Assembly: GCA_038244535.1 (NCBI GenBank)
Contig: JBBRTJ010000018.1
Location: 1 to 43,963, forward strand
From: JBBRTJ01 sp038244535
Lineage (GTDB): Bacteria > Actinomycetota > Acidimicrobiia > Acidimicrobiales > Ilumatobacteraceae
DNA length: 43,963 nucleotides
Reading direction: 5' to 3'
Below the pieces are notes generated by a model. The model was not told the DNA's origin. It did not search any database and saw nothing but the letters and a program-made list of their open reading frames with translations. Below are positions 1 through 7,998 of the stretch, one piece after another (position 1 is the first letter of the stretch; each line of letters starts with the position of its first letter). The position numbers and the translations under genes were made by a program.

Positions 1-2
1 TC

Positions 3-1415
3 CTGCTGGTCAACCCCATCCACGCCGTGCCCCTCACGCTGCCGATCGAGCCGTGCCCTTACTTCGCCTGGAGCCGCCTGTTCCGCTACCCGCTGTACCT
101 GCGCGTCGAGGAGATCCCCGGAGCCGACCTGCACGGCGAGCGCATCTCGGCGCTGGCCACCCAGGGGCGGGTCCTTTCGAAGCTGCCTCTGCTCGACCGC
201 ACCGCCATGGCCCGCCTCAAGATCGAGGCGTTCGGGATGCTGTTCACGCACTTCGAGGAACATGCCGGCGACGCCGAGCGCACCTCGTTCCTGGCTCACC
301 TCCGCAAGGAGGGCGAGTCGCTGTTGCGCTTCGCCACCTACTGCGCCCTAGCCGAGGTCCATGGCGCCGACTACTGGCGGTGGCCCGACGAGTTGCGGCA
401 CCCGTCGGCGCCCGCAGTCGCCCGCTTCCGAGAGAGCGCCACCCGCCGGATCCGCTTCTACCAGTGGCTCCAGTGGGAGACAGCCCGCCAGCTCGACGAT
501 GCCTCGAGCAGCATCACGCTCATCACCGACCTCGCCGTGGGCTTCGACGCCAGTGGGGCGGACGCCTGGATGTTCCAGGACCTCCTCGCCATCGGCTGTC
601 GGGTCGGTGCCCCGCCGGACACCTTCAACCAGCTCGGTCAGGACTGGGGCCTACCTCCGTTCGTGCCGTGGCTGCTGCGCAAGGCGCGCTACGAGCCCTA
701 CATCGCCACGCTCAGGGCCTGCCTGGCCAACGGCGGTGTGCGCATCGACCACGTGATGGGCCTGTTTCGGTTGTGGTGGGTGCCGCCCGACGCCGGCCCG
801 GCCGCCGGCGGCTACGTGCGCTACCCGTCATCTGACCTGCTCGACCTGCTTGCGCTCGAGGCGCATCGCGCCGGCGCCTTCGTCGTGGGCGAGGACCTCG
901 GCACCGTCGAGCCCGAGGTCCGCGACGAGCTGCTCAGCCGAGGGGTGCTGTCGTACCGGGTGCTCTGGTTCGAAGACGATCCCATCAAGGCGTTCCCTCG
1001 CCAGGCCATAGCCGCCGCCGGCACCCATGACCTGTCGACCGTCGCCGGGACGTGGAGCGGCAGCGACGCGGCGATGAAGGAGGAGCTCGGGCTCCCCGGA
1101 GCGGCCGAAGAAGGCCAGTTCCTGCGCCACCGGCTGAACGAGGTGACCGGCCTGCCCCCAGGCACGGCACCCGAGCGCGTGGTGCAGGCCGTCCACGAGG
1201 CCCTCGCTCGCGTCCCTGCACTGCTCACCACCGTCACGCTCGAAGACTCGGCGGTGATGGAGGCCCGGGTGAACCTTCCCGGCACGATCGACGAGTACCC
1301 GAACTGGCGGGTGCCGCTGTCCATCAGCCTCGACGACCTCATGACGTCGCCGACCGCACTGGCCCTGGCCGCGATCATGCAAGCGGCCTGCGAACCGCGG
1401 CCCGCGGCTCGCTAG
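3..1415 (+). CDS. malQ: 4-alpha-glucanotransferase (amylomaltase), 5' end missing
   Basis: The reading frame is open from the first bases of the window, so the gene begins upstream; about 470 C-terminal residues are visible. The protein is a GH77 amylomaltase, which transfers maltooligosaccharide segments between alpha-1,4-glucans in the cytoplasm. Family signatures seen are NPIHAV and SRLFRYPLY near the visible start, RIDHVMGLFRLWW with the nucleophile Asp, VVGEDLGTVE with the acid/base Glu, and THDLSTVAG with the third catalytic Asp. E. coli MalQ is about 690 residues, so roughly a third should lie outside the window. The stop codon TAG overlaps the -10 box of the next gene. A GTG at 27 is internal to a conserved block and is not the real start. 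Confidence 0.93.
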   Translation: MLVNPIHAVPLTLPIEPCPYFAWSRLFRYPLYLRVEEIPGADLHGERISALATQGRVLSKLPLLDRTAMARLKIEAFGMLFTHFEEHAGDAERTSFLAHLRKEGESLLRFATYCALAEVHGADYWRWPDELRHPSAPAVARFRESATRRIRFYQWLQWETARQLDDASSSITLITDLAVGFDASGADAWMFQDLLAIGCRVGAPPDTFNQLGQDWGLPPFVPWLLRKARYEPYIATLRACLANGGVRIDHVMGLFRLWWVPPDAGPAAGGYVRYPSSDLLDLLALEAHRAGAFVVGEDLGTVEPEVRDELLSRGVLSYRVLWFEDDPIKAFPRQAIAAAGTHDLSTVAGTWSGSDAAMKEELGLPGAAEEGQFLRHRLNEVTGLPPGTAPERVVQAVHEALARVPALLTTVTLEDSAVMEARVNLPGTIDEYPNWRVPLSISLDDLMTSPTALALAAIMQAACEPRPAAR

Positions 1416-1418
1416 CTT
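1413..1418 (+). promoter_or_regulatory. -10 box of a leaderless promoter
   Basis: TAGCTT lies 6 bases before the ATG at 1425, and there is no Shine-Dalgarno sequence. This matches the TANNNT-N6-8-start pattern seen at many starts in this window. It overlaps the malQ stop codon. Confidence 0.5.
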
Positions 1419-1424
1419 CCCGGG

Positions 1425-2120
1425 ATGGCCGCGCTCATCGAAGGACTCCCGCTCTGGTACGCCCAGACGAACGCCTGGATCATCGCTCCCGATGGACCGG
1501 GAGGCGAGTGCGTCCTTGTTGACGCCCCACCCGCGCCGGAAGCGATCCTCGAGCGCCTCACCCACCACGGGCTCAAGCTGGTGGCGCTGCTCACCACGCA
1601 CGGCCACATCGACCACGTCGGCGGCATCGGCTCGGTGGTGCACTCGCTCGCCAACGGTCCCGAGATCGCTGTGCGGATCCACGATCGCGACCGGCACATG
1701 CTGCTCGACCCGATCAGCGCGAGCGGCTCGTTCGCGACCTACCTCGAAGGCCTTGACCTGCGTCCGCCCGAGCTGCTCGAGGGCATCGACGACGGCGAGG
1801 TGATCCGCGGCGCGGGCATGACCTTCACTGCGCTGCACACCCCGGGCCACACCCAAGGGTCGGTGTGCTTCGAGCTGCGCATAGACGGTGAGCGCCCGAT
1901 CCTGTTCTCCGGCGATCACCTGTTCGCCGGCTCCATCGGGCGGACCGACCTCCCGGGCGGCAGCCACGATCAGCTCATGGAGTCGATGGCGGACAAGATC
2001 CTCCCGATGGCCGACGACGTGGCCGTGCTCCCGGGTCATGGCCAGACCACGACCATCGGCTGGGAGCGCAAGACCAACCCGTTCCTCGTCGAGCTGGTGC
2101 AGCGGGGCGGTCGCTGGTAG
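1425..2120 (+). CDS. Metallo-beta-lactamase-fold hydrolase (glyoxalase II-like)
   Basis: A 231-residue protein of the metallo-beta-lactamase superfamily, in the short glyoxalase II-like group. The dinuclear metal site is visible: H59-G-H61-I-D63-H64 in TTHGHIDHVGG, a histidine in HTPGHTQGS, the bridging Asp in FSGDHLF, and a late His in LPGHGQTT. GRTDLPGG after the Asp is also typical of this group. Members hydrolyse thioesters such as S-lactoylglutathione or equivalent thiol adducts; in a mycothiol-using actinobacterium the thiol could be mycothiol, which is inference. No signal peptide is seen, so it is cytoplasmic. The start is an ATG with a -10 box directly upstream. It could equally be a general MBL-fold hydrolase of unknown substrate. 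Confidence 0.88.
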   Translation: MAALIEGLPLWYAQTNAWIIAPDGPGGECVLVDAPPAPEAILERLTHHGLKLVALLTTHGHIDHVGGIGSVVHSLANGPEIAVRIHDRDRHMLLDPISASGSFATYLEGLDLRPPELLEGIDDGEVIRGAGMTFTALHTPGHTQGSVCFELRIDGERPILFSGDHLFAGSIGRTDLPGGSHDQLMESMADKILPMADDVAVLPGHGQTTTIGWERKTNPFLVELVQRGGRW

Positions 2121-2136
2121 CGATCTCGCTGCTCGG

Positions 2137-2220
2137 TGTCCCAGGTGGGGGTCGAACCCACACGTCCTTGCGAACCGCCGGGTTTGAGCCGGCGCTGTCT
2201 GCCAGTTCCAGCACTGGGAC
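2137..2220 (-). tRNA. tRNA-Leu (anticodon CAA)
   Basis: Read on the minus strand, a 7-bp acceptor stem GTCCCAG/CTGGGAC closes a cloverleaf. The D arm contains GAACTGGCAGA. The anticodon stem is GCCGG/CCGGC with loop CTCAAAC, so the anticodon is CAA (plus-strand positions 2184-2186), reading UUG. A long variable arm, as expected for a class II leucine tRNA, precedes a T stem GTGGG/CCCAC with loop TTCGACC. The discriminator is A and the 3' CCA is not encoded. UUG is a rare codon in this GC-rich genome. Confidence 0.95.
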
Positions 2221-2384
2221 CGTCGGTCCGAGGGCTCGACGCCCGGGACGGGCGCAACTGTAGGTGACCTGCCGCGCCCTACTCATCGGTAACCGCCGCG
2301 ACCCGGCTATCGGACGTAACCTCGCCGTCACTCGCGGACGATCAACCCCGCGGGCCCGTCGTCGAGAGGGGTTGTTCGGAGTCC

Positions 2385-3557
2385 ATGCTTGCCTTCACCT
2401 TCCCCGGCCAAGGGTCGCAACGGCCTGGCATGGGACGCCCGTGGGCCGACCACGATTCGTGGGAGCTGGTCGACGAGGCGTCGGCTGTCGCTCAGCGCGA
2501 CCTGGCCCGGCTGCTGCTCGACGCCGACGCCGATGAGCTGAAGGACACCCGCAACGCACAGCTCACGACGTTCGTCAGCAGCCTGATGGTGCTCGACGCC
2601 GCCGAGCGCCTGGGTCTCGATGCTGCGTTCTGCGCCGGGCACAGCCTCGGCGAGTACACGGCCCTCGTCGCCAACGGTGCGCTCAGCCTCGAAGAGGGCG
2701 TCCGCCTGGTCTGCGAGCGCAGCGATGCCATGCACCTGGCCGGAATCGAGCAACCAGGGACGATGGCGGCCGTGCTGGGCCTCGACGACGAGGAGGTCGA
2801 GGTCGCCTGCCGGCGGGCCGATCACGACGTGTGGGTGGCCAACTTCAACGCCCCCGGACAGGTGGTCATCGCCGGCTCTGCCGAGGGTGTGGCCGCCGCG
2901 GCCGTCGTGGCCAAGGAGATCGGCGCGAAGAAGGTCATGGCGCTGCCCGTGTCGGGGGCGTTCCACACGCCGTACATGGCCGCGGCTCGCGACCGCCTGC
3001 GCAAGGCGATCGCCGACGCCAACCCGCGCGACACCGAGATCCCCATCGTGTCCAACGTCGATGCCCGCCCCCACGACAAGGGCACCGAGTGGGCGAGCCT
3101 GCTGTCGGCGCAGCTCACGTCGCCCGTGCGATGGAAGCACTGCCTGCTGACGCTGGCATCGCTCGGCGTCACCGAGCTCGTCGAGCTCGGTCCCGGAGGC
3201 GTGCTCACCGGCATGGCCAAGCGCACCGTCGACGGTGCCCGCACCATCTCGGTCTCCACCCCCGACGACCTCGACAAGCTCATCGAGTTCGTCAACAGCG
3301 GGCGCACGCTGTCGCTGGCCCCCATGGAGGGCGAGCACCTGTTCGCCACTGAGCGCCTTGTGGTCAGCCCCGCCGCCGGCGTGTTCACCCCTGCCGGTCT
3401 GCGCACCGGCTCCATCATCGACGTGGGCAGCGTCGTCGGTCACGTCGGCGAGCACGAGGTTCGTTCGCCGTTCACCGGGGTGCTGCAAGACCTCATCGCC
3501 GTGGCTGGCGAGCGCGTCACGATGCGCCAACCCATCGCCTGGCTGAGGACGGCCTGA
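2385..3557 (+). CDS. fabD: Malonyl-CoA:ACP transacylase with extra C-terminal biotinyl/lipoyl-like domain
   Basis: FabD loads malonyl groups from CoA onto acyl carrier protein for fatty acid synthesis. The acyltransferase fold covers roughly residues 1-305: oxyanion-hole motif GQGSQ at 8-12, nucleophile Ser87 in GHSLG, an Arg at 112 that would bind the malonyl carboxylate, and catalytic His194 in GAFHT. The protein is 390 residues, whereas stand-alone FabD is usually about 310. The extra C-terminus (about 315-390) has the half-barrel repeat pattern of a biotinyl/lipoyl domain (VVSPAAGVF, DVGSVVGHV, VRSPFTGVL, ITG-like turns, QPIAWL) but has GEH where the modified MKM lysine would be. A GGAG lies a few bases before the ATG. 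It is the first gene of the fab operon; fabH starts 2 bases after its stop. Confidence 0.95.
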   Translation: MLAFTFPGQGSQRPGMGRPWADHDSWELVDEASAVAQRDLARLLLDADADELKDTRNAQLTTFVSSLMVLDAAERLGLDAAFCAGHSLGEYTALVANGALSLEEGVRLVCERSDAMHLAGIEQPGTMAAVLGLDDEEVEVACRRADHDVWVANFNAPGQVVIAGSAEGVAAAAVVAKEIGAKKVMALPVSGAFHTPYMAAARDRLRKAIADANPRDTEIPIVSNVDARPHDKGTEWASLLSAQLTSPVRWKHCLLTLASLGVTELVELGPGGVLTGMAKRTVDGARTISVSTPDDLDKLIEFVNSGRTLSLAPMEGEHLFATERLVVSPAAGVFTPAGLRTGSIIDVGSVVGHVGEHEVRSPFTGVLQDLIAVAGERVTMRQPIAWLRTA

Positions 3558-3558
3558 C

Positions 3559-4515
3559 GTGCCCGCCGTGCCCGCCGGGCTGCGCGGTGGTGTGATCACC
3601 GGCTGGGGCGCTGCGCTTCCCCCGAACGTGGTCACGAACCACGACCTCGAGCGTCGGATCGACACGAACCACGACTGGATCGTCGAGCGCACCGGCATCC
3701 ACGAGCGCCACGTGGGCGGCATGACGAGCGACCTGTCCGTCGAGGCCGGTCGACAGGCCATCGAACGGTCCGGGATCGATCCGAGGTCGATCGAGGCCGT
3801 GGTGCTGGCCACCACCACCCCCGACCAGACCGTCCCCGCCACCTCGGCTGTGGTGCAGGATCGGCTCGGGCTGCGCTGTGGGGCATTCGACGTGAACGCC
3901 GCCTGCTCGGGGTTCATGTATGCGTTGGTCACCGCGCACGGGCTCATCTCGAGCGGCGCCGGTCCCATCCTCGTCATCGGCACCGACTCGCTGTCGCGCA
4001 TCACCGACTGGGACGACCGGGGCACCGCGATCCTGTTCGCCGACGGAAGCGGGGCGGTGGTCCTCGAGCCGACGCCGGGTCCCGGCCAGCTCCTGGCCTG
4101 GGACTTCGATGCCGACGGCTCGGCCCAACACCTCCTCTACGCCGACGTCGGTGGCTTCATCCACATGGATGGCAAGGAGGTGTTCCGCCGGGCGGTGCGG
4201 ATCATGGTCGACTCGGGCGAAAAGACCATGAAGCACGCCGGTGTCACCGCCGACGACATCGCGCTGGTCGTGCCCCACCAGGCCAACACCCGCATCATCA
4301 GCGCCGCGTGCAACCGGCTCGGCATCGGACCCGATCGCACCTCGACCGTGCTGCACCGAACCGGCAACACCTCGGCCGGGTCCATCCCCCTGGCCCTCGC
4401 CGACGCCCTCGACAACGGGCGGGTCAAAGACGGCGACCTCGTGCTGCTGGTCGGCTTCGGGGCCGGCATGACTGCCGCGAGCGCGCTGCTTCGCTGGGGT
4501 GGAACGGGGTCATGA
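3559..4515 (+). CDS. fabH: Beta-ketoacyl-ACP synthase III
   Basis: FabH condenses an acyl-CoA starter with malonyl-ACP to begin fatty acid synthesis. It has 318 residues, the normal length. The catalytic triad is intact: Cys116 in NAACSGF, His240 in VPHQAN and Asn270 in RTGNTSAGS. The N-terminal WIVERTGIHER block and the GFGAGMT C-terminus are family hallmarks. The start is GTG, directly after the fabD stop, so the two are probably translationally coupled; a second in-frame GTG follows 9 bases later and could be used. The stop overlaps the fabG start (ATGA). In actinobacteria FabH often prefers branched starters, but that cannot be read from the sequence here. Confidence 0.95.
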   Translation: MPAVPAGLRGGVITGWGAALPPNVVTNHDLERRIDTNHDWIVERTGIHERHVGGMTSDLSVEAGRQAIERSGIDPRSIEAVVLATTTPDQTVPATSAVVQDRLGLRCGAFDVNAACSGFMYALVTAHGLISSGAGPILVIGTDSLSRITDWDDRGTAILFADGSGAVVLEPTPGPGQLLAWDFDADGSAQHLLYADVGGFIHMDGKEVFRRAVRIMVDSGEKTMKHAGVTADDIALVVPHQANTRIISAACNRLGIGPDRTSTVLHRTGNTSAGSIPLALADALDNGRVKDGDLVLLVGFGAGMTAASALLRWGGTGS

Positions 4516-5255
4516 GCGCCGGTGACGTCACCATGGGCGGGGCCGCGCCCACGGGTCGAGTCGTCTTGATCACGGGTGGCTCGCGTGGCATCGGACTGGC
4601 CATCGCCCAGCGCTTCGCCGTGCTGGGCGACCGGGTGGCCGTCACCTACCTGACCACACCTCCTCCCGCGGGCCTCCTCGGCGTGCGGTGCGACGTCACC
4701 TCGGTGGCCGATGTCGACCGTGCCTTCAGCGAAGTCGAGGCTGCATTCGGTCCGGTCGAGATCATGGTGTCCAACGCCGGGGTCACCAAGGACGGGCTGC
4801 TGCTGCGCATGTCCGAGGACGACTTCACGAGCGTCATCGACGCCAACCTCACCGCCGCGTACCGGGTGGCCAAGCGCGCCGCCGGCCCGATGCTCAGGCT
4901 GCGCCGCGGCCGGATGATCTTCCTGTCGTCGGTGGTCGGCCTGCTCGGATCGGCGGGCCAGGCCAACTACGCAGCCTCCAAGGCTGGCCTCGTCGGTCTG
5001 GCCCGATCGCTGGCCCGCGAGCTTGCCAGCCGGTCCATCACCGTCAACGTGGTGGCCCCCGGACCGGTGGCCACTGACATGACCGCGGCCCTGTCCGACG
5101 AGCGCCAGAGCGCCCTGTCGGCAGCCGTACCGCTCGGCCGCTTCGCCACCACCGACGAGGTGGCCGGCGTGGTGGCCTTTCTCGCCTCTGCCGATGCCGC
5201 CTACATCACCGGGGCCGTGATCCCGGTTGACGGCGGTCTTGGCATGGGACACTGA
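4512..5255 (+). CDS. fabG: 3-oxoacyl-ACP reductase
   Basis: A 247-residue short-chain dehydrogenase that reduces 3-oxoacyl-ACP with NADPH, the second step of each elongation round. Seen are the cofactor motif TGGSRGIG (21-28), SNAGVTKDGLLLRM, Asn112, Ser140, Tyr153 and Lys157 (YAASK), and a C-terminal IPVDGGLGMGH typical of FabG. The start is the ATG that overlaps the fabH stop; the reading frame is open further upstream, but that part is the shadow of fabH. A 27-base gap with a ribosome site separates it from acpP. Operon position between fabH and acpP makes FabG more likely than another SDR. Confidence 0.94.
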   Translation: MSAGDVTMGGAAPTGRVVLITGGSRGIGLAIAQRFAVLGDRVAVTYLTTPPPAGLLGVRCDVTSVADVDRAFSEVEAAFGPVEIMVSNAGVTKDGLLLRMSEDDFTSVIDANLTAAYRVAKRAAGPMLRLRRGRMIFLSSVVGLLGSAGQANYAASKAGLVGLARSLARELASRSITVNVVAPGPVATDMTAALSDERQSALSAAVPLGRFATTDEVAGVVAFLASADAAYITGAVIPVDGGLGMGH

Positions 5256-5282
5256 CACCACCAACGCTGAGGAGAACTTTCT

Positions 5283-5522
5283 GTGGACGATCAACTGTTC
5301 GCTCGCTTCAAGAAGTGCGCCGTCGAGGTGCTCTCGGTCGACGAATCGGCCGTGGTGCTCGACGCCAAGTTCGGCGACGACCTCGATGCCGACAGCCTCG
5401 ACTTGGTCGAGCTCGTCATGGCGCTCGAGGAGGAGTTCGGCATCACCGTGCCCGAAGAGGACCTCGACGGCGTGCAGACGGTGGGCCAGGCCTACGAGCT
5501 CGTCACCAACAAGCTCGGATGA
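5283..5522 (+). CDS. acpP: Acyl carrier protein
   Basis: A 79-residue acidic helical protein that carries growing acyl chains on a phosphopantetheine arm. The attachment serine is Ser38 in DADSLDLVELVMALEEEFG, the canonical DSLD motif. The start is GTG, supported by GAGGAG about 10 bases upstream, one of the clear Shine-Dalgarno sequences in this window. A strong site fits the high demand for ACP. The stop overlaps the fabF ATG (ATGA). No alternative identification is likely given the flanking fab genes. Confidence 0.96.
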   Translation: MDDQLFARFKKCAVEVLSVDESAVVLDAKFGDDLDADSLDLVELVMALEEEFGITVPEEDLDGVQTVGQAYELVTNKLG

Positions 5523-6709
5523 CCAGCGCTCGCATCGGGCGACGGGTTGCCGTCACCGGCATCGGCGTCGTCGCCCCGTGCGGGATGGGTGTCGATGCGT
5601 TCTGGAACGGTCTCCTTGCGCCGCCGCCGGTCGGCCGCCTCCGCGAGATCGAGGGCTGGGACCCGTCGCCCTGGTTCGCCAACCCCAAAGAGTCACGGCG
5701 GGCCGACCGCTTTCAGCAGATCGCCATGGCCGCCGCCGCTGAGGCGCTGCTCGCCAGCGGCGATCCCCTCGGCGACCCCGCCCGCAAGGGCGTCCTCATC
5801 GCCACCGGCGTGGGCGGGCTCCACGCCATCGAGGACCAGGTCGAGATCAGGCTCGACAAGGGCGATCGGCGGGTGTCTCCGTTCCTCGTGCCGATGATGA
5901 TGGCCAACGCCGCCAGTGCCGCCGTCTCGATGCGCTACGGGTGGCAGGGCCCGTGCGAGACGATCACCACGGCGTGCGCCGCGTCGAACCACGGCATTGG
6001 CTACGCCGCCAACCTCATCCGGTGGGGCAAGGTCGACGCCATGCTGGCCGGCGGGGCCGAGAGCTCGGTCACGCTCACCGCCATCGCCGGGTTCTCGAAC
6101 ATGACGGCGATGACCTCGAGCGGCATCTCCCGTCCGTTCGACGTCGACCGGGACGGGTTCGTGCTGGCCGAGGCCGCCGCCGTGCTGCTCCTCGAGGAGC
6201 TCGAATCGGCCCGCGCTCGTGGGGCCACGATCTTTGGCGAGATCCTGGGTGCTGCGAGCACCGCTGACGCCTTCCACATCACCGCACCATCGCCGGGGGG
6301 CGTGGGGGCCGCACGCTGCATGGAGGTGGCCCTGGCCGACGCCGAACTGTCACCGGCCGACATCGCCCACGTCAACGCCCACGGCACGTCCACGCCGCTC
6401 AACGACGCCGCCGAGGCCGAGGCGATCACCAAGGTGTTCGGCACGCCGGGACCCCCGGTCACTTCGATCAAGGGCGTCACGGGGCACTCGCTCGGCGCGG
6501 CCGGTGCGGTCGAGGCAGTCGCCGTGCTGCTGTCGATGGCACGGCGTCAGCTCCCGCCGACCGCCGGCACCACCACCGTCGATCCCGCCATGTCGATCGA
6601 CGTCGTGCTGGCCGGACCCCGGGACTGGGAGCCCGGCCCCACCATCTCGAACAACTTCGGCTTCGGTGGCCACAACGGCACCCTCGTGATCGGTCCCCCA
6701 CCGGCCTGA
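5519..6709 (+). CDS. fabF: Beta-ketoacyl-ACP synthase II
   Basis: FabF extends acyl-ACP by two carbons using malonyl-ACP. It has 396 residues, close to the usual 410. The Cys-His-His triad is present: Cys153 in TTACAAS, His288 in NAHGTSTPLND and His323 in GHSLGAAGA. The C-terminal NNFGFGGHNGTL is diagnostic of the KAS I/II family. The start is the ATG that overlaps the acpP stop; the open frame further upstream is a shadow of acpP. It ends the contiguous fab block, and the next gene starts 27 bases later on the same strand. Confidence 0.95.
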   Translation: MTSARIGRRVAVTGIGVVAPCGMGVDAFWNGLLAPPPVGRLREIEGWDPSPWFANPKESRRADRFQQIAMAAAAEALLASGDPLGDPARKGVLIATGVGGLHAIEDQVEIRLDKGDRRVSPFLVPMMMANAASAAVSMRYGWQGPCETITTACAASNHGIGYAANLIRWGKVDAMLAGGAESSVTLTAIAGFSNMTAMTSSGISRPFDVDRDGFVLAEAAAVLLLEELESARARGATIFGEILGAASTADAFHITAPSPGGVGAARCMEVALADAELSPADIAHVNAHGTSTPLNDAAEAEAITKVFGTPGPPVTSIKGVTGHSLGAAGAVEAVAVLLSMARRQLPPTAGTTTVDPAMSIDVVLAGPRDWEPGPTISNNFGFGGHNGTLVIGPPPA

Positions 6710-6735
6710 AGCTCGGCCCCGAGTTCCACGCCGCG

Positions 6736-7035
6736 GTGAGCGCCGTCGTCGGCGCCGTGCCCGCAGGTGAGGTGGTCACCTACGGCGAGGTCGCCCGCGA
6801 AGCCGGCTACCCACGCCAGGCCCGCGCTGTCGGCAACCTGCTGGCCGCCGATTCCGGCGGCCTCCCCTGGTGGCGAGTGGTGACCGCCACGGGCCGTCTC
6901 GTTCCCGGCGCCGAGGCCGACCACGCCCGCCGCCTGTGCGCTGAAGGCGTCGTGCTCCGCGATCCCACCCACGTCCACATGACCCCGGCGCCGAGTCGCT
7001 CGTCGTCGGCGGGTGGCTCGATGCGGACCACGTGA
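6736..7035 (+). CDS. Alkyltransferase-like (MGMT-fold) DNA-binding protein without the acceptor cysteine
   Basis: A 99-residue protein with the DNA-binding half of O6-alkylguanine-DNA alkyltransferase: IPxG-like VPAGEVVTYGEVA, the helix-turn-helix with ARAVGNLL (recognition helix with the intercalating Arg), then PWWRVVTATGRLV. In true MGMT this last motif is PCHRV with the alkyl-accepting Cys; here Cys-His are Trp-Trp. Alkyltransferase-like proteins with Trp at this position bind alkylated guanine and hand it to nucleotide excision repair. The annotated GTG start is the only one in frame downstream of fabF, and it drops the first few residues of the usual fold (LGPEFHAAV lies just upstream in frame), so the true start may be a non-standard codon. 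It probably rides on the fab transcript. Confidence 0.82.
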   Translation: MSAVVGAVPAGEVVTYGEVAREAGYPRQARAVGNLLAADSGGLPWWRVVTATGRLVPGAEADHARRLCAEGVVLRDPTHVHMTPAPSRSSSAGGSMRTT

Positions 7036-7084
7036 CCATGATGAACGGGTTCGACGGCGTGGAACGACGAGCCTCGCGTGCCCG

Positions 7085-7510
7085 TCAGGTGTTGACGAGG
7101 ACGAACATCAAGTCGCACTCGCAGGCGACCTTGCCGTCGACCGAGGCCGTGCCATGGCCCTTGCCGGCGCGAGCCGACATGCGGCCGAGCTCGATCACGA
7201 GCTCAAGGGTGTCGCCAGGTACCACCTGGCGACGGAACCGGGCGCCGTCGATGCCACCGAACAGCGGGAGCTTGCCGGCGAAGCGCTCGTCGGTGAGCAC
7301 AGCCATGGCGCCGAGCTGGGCGATCGACTCGGCCATGAGCACACCAGGCAGGGTGGGTCGGCCCGGGAAGTGACCGGGGAAGAACCACTCGTCACCACTC
7401 AGGTGCCAGCGACCGACGGCTCGCTCGCCGGGGACGAGCTCGACGAGCTCGTCGACGAAGAGGAACGGCGGCCGGTGTGGCAGGACGTCGATGGGCAGCG
7501 GCAGGCTCAC
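7085..7510 (-). CDS. fabZ: 3-hydroxyacyl-ACP dehydratase (FabZ-like hotdog protein)
   Basis: A 141-residue single-hotdog dehydratase that removes water from 3-hydroxyacyl-ACP. LPHRPPFLFVD at the N-terminus and GHFPGRPTLPGVLMAE with catalytic His47 and Glu61 are the FabZ signatures. The start is a GTG overlapping the bcp stop (GTGA), so it is translationally coupled to bcp. The long upstream open frame is a shadow of bcp. It lies close to the fab operon but on the opposite strand and convergent with it, so the dehydratase is not co-transcribed with fabD-fabF. Its 3' neighbour is the alkyltransferase-like gene, with 49 bases between the two stops and no clear terminator. Confidence 0.93.
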   Translation of the reverse strand: MSLPLPIDVLPHRPPFLFVDELVELVPGERAVGRWHLSGDEWFFPGHFPGRPTLPGVLMAESIAQLGAMAVLTDERFAGKLPLFGGIDGARFRRQVVPGDTLELVIELGRMSARAGKGHGTASVDGKVACECDLMFVLVNT

Positions 7511-7959
7511 TGACCGAGGGCCTTGAGCAGGTTCGTGGGCGTGTCGGCCGGGCTGACCTTGTACCAGGTCTGCTCGATCAGACCCTTGGCGTCGATCAGG
7601 AACGCGGAGCGCACGATGCCCATGTACTTCTTGCCGTACATCGACTTCTCGGCCCACACCGAGTACGCCTCGGCCGCAACGTGGTCGGGGTCGGAGAGCA
7701 GCGGGAACCCGAGCACGTACTTGGTGTCGAACTTGGCCAGCGCGGCCGGCTTGTCGGGGCTGATGCCGATGATCGCAGTGTCGCCGATGTCGCCGGCGAT
7801 GTCTCGCAGGCCGCACGACTGCGCCGTGCAGCCCGGCGTGTCGGCCTTCGGGTAGAAGTACACGAGCGCCTTGCGACCCTTGAACGACGACAGCTCGACG
7901 GGCTCGCCGTGCTGGTCGAGCAGTTCGACGGCTGGGGCCTTGTCACCGGGCTTGAGCAT
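7507..7959 (-). CDS. bcp: Thiol peroxidase of the Bcp/PrxQ family
   Basis: A 150-residue thioredoxin-fold peroxiredoxin that reduces hydroperoxides using thioredoxin. YPKADTPGCTAQSCGLRD contains the peroxidatic Cys44 and resolving Cys49, the five-residue spacing typical of alpha-type PrxQ. The protein is cytoplasmic, and its length is normal. It is the promoter-proximal gene of a two-gene unit with fabZ, with overlapping stop and start. A TANNNT box 6 bases before its ATG suggests leaderless transcription. Pairing a peroxidase with a lipid dehydratase has no obvious functional logic. Confidence 0.94.
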   Translation of the reverse strand: MLKPGDKAPAVELLDQHGEPVELSSFKGRKALVYFYPKADTPGCTAQSCGLRDIAGDIGDTAIIGISPDKPAALAKFDTKYVLGFPLLSDPDHVAAEAYSVWAEKSMYGKKYMGIVRSAFLIDAKGLIEQTWYKVSPADTPTNLLKALGQ

Positions 7960-7965
7960 GGCGGC

Positions 7966-7971
7966 ACGGTA
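7966..7971 (-). promoter_or_regulatory. -10 box of a leaderless promoter (bcp)
   Basis: On the minus strand TACCGT stands 6 bases before the bcp ATG at 7959, with no Shine-Dalgarno sequence in between. Confidence 0.5.
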
Positions 7972-7998
7972 GCCCCAGGCCCAGCAGTGACGCAGGCT

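Noticed and set aside
2328..4025. Long minus-strand open frame (565 codons) antisense to fabD-fabH
   Set aside because: It lies across clear fab genes with intact motifs; its translation is His/Arg/Gly-rich with no fold. It is a shadow of GC-rich third codon positions.
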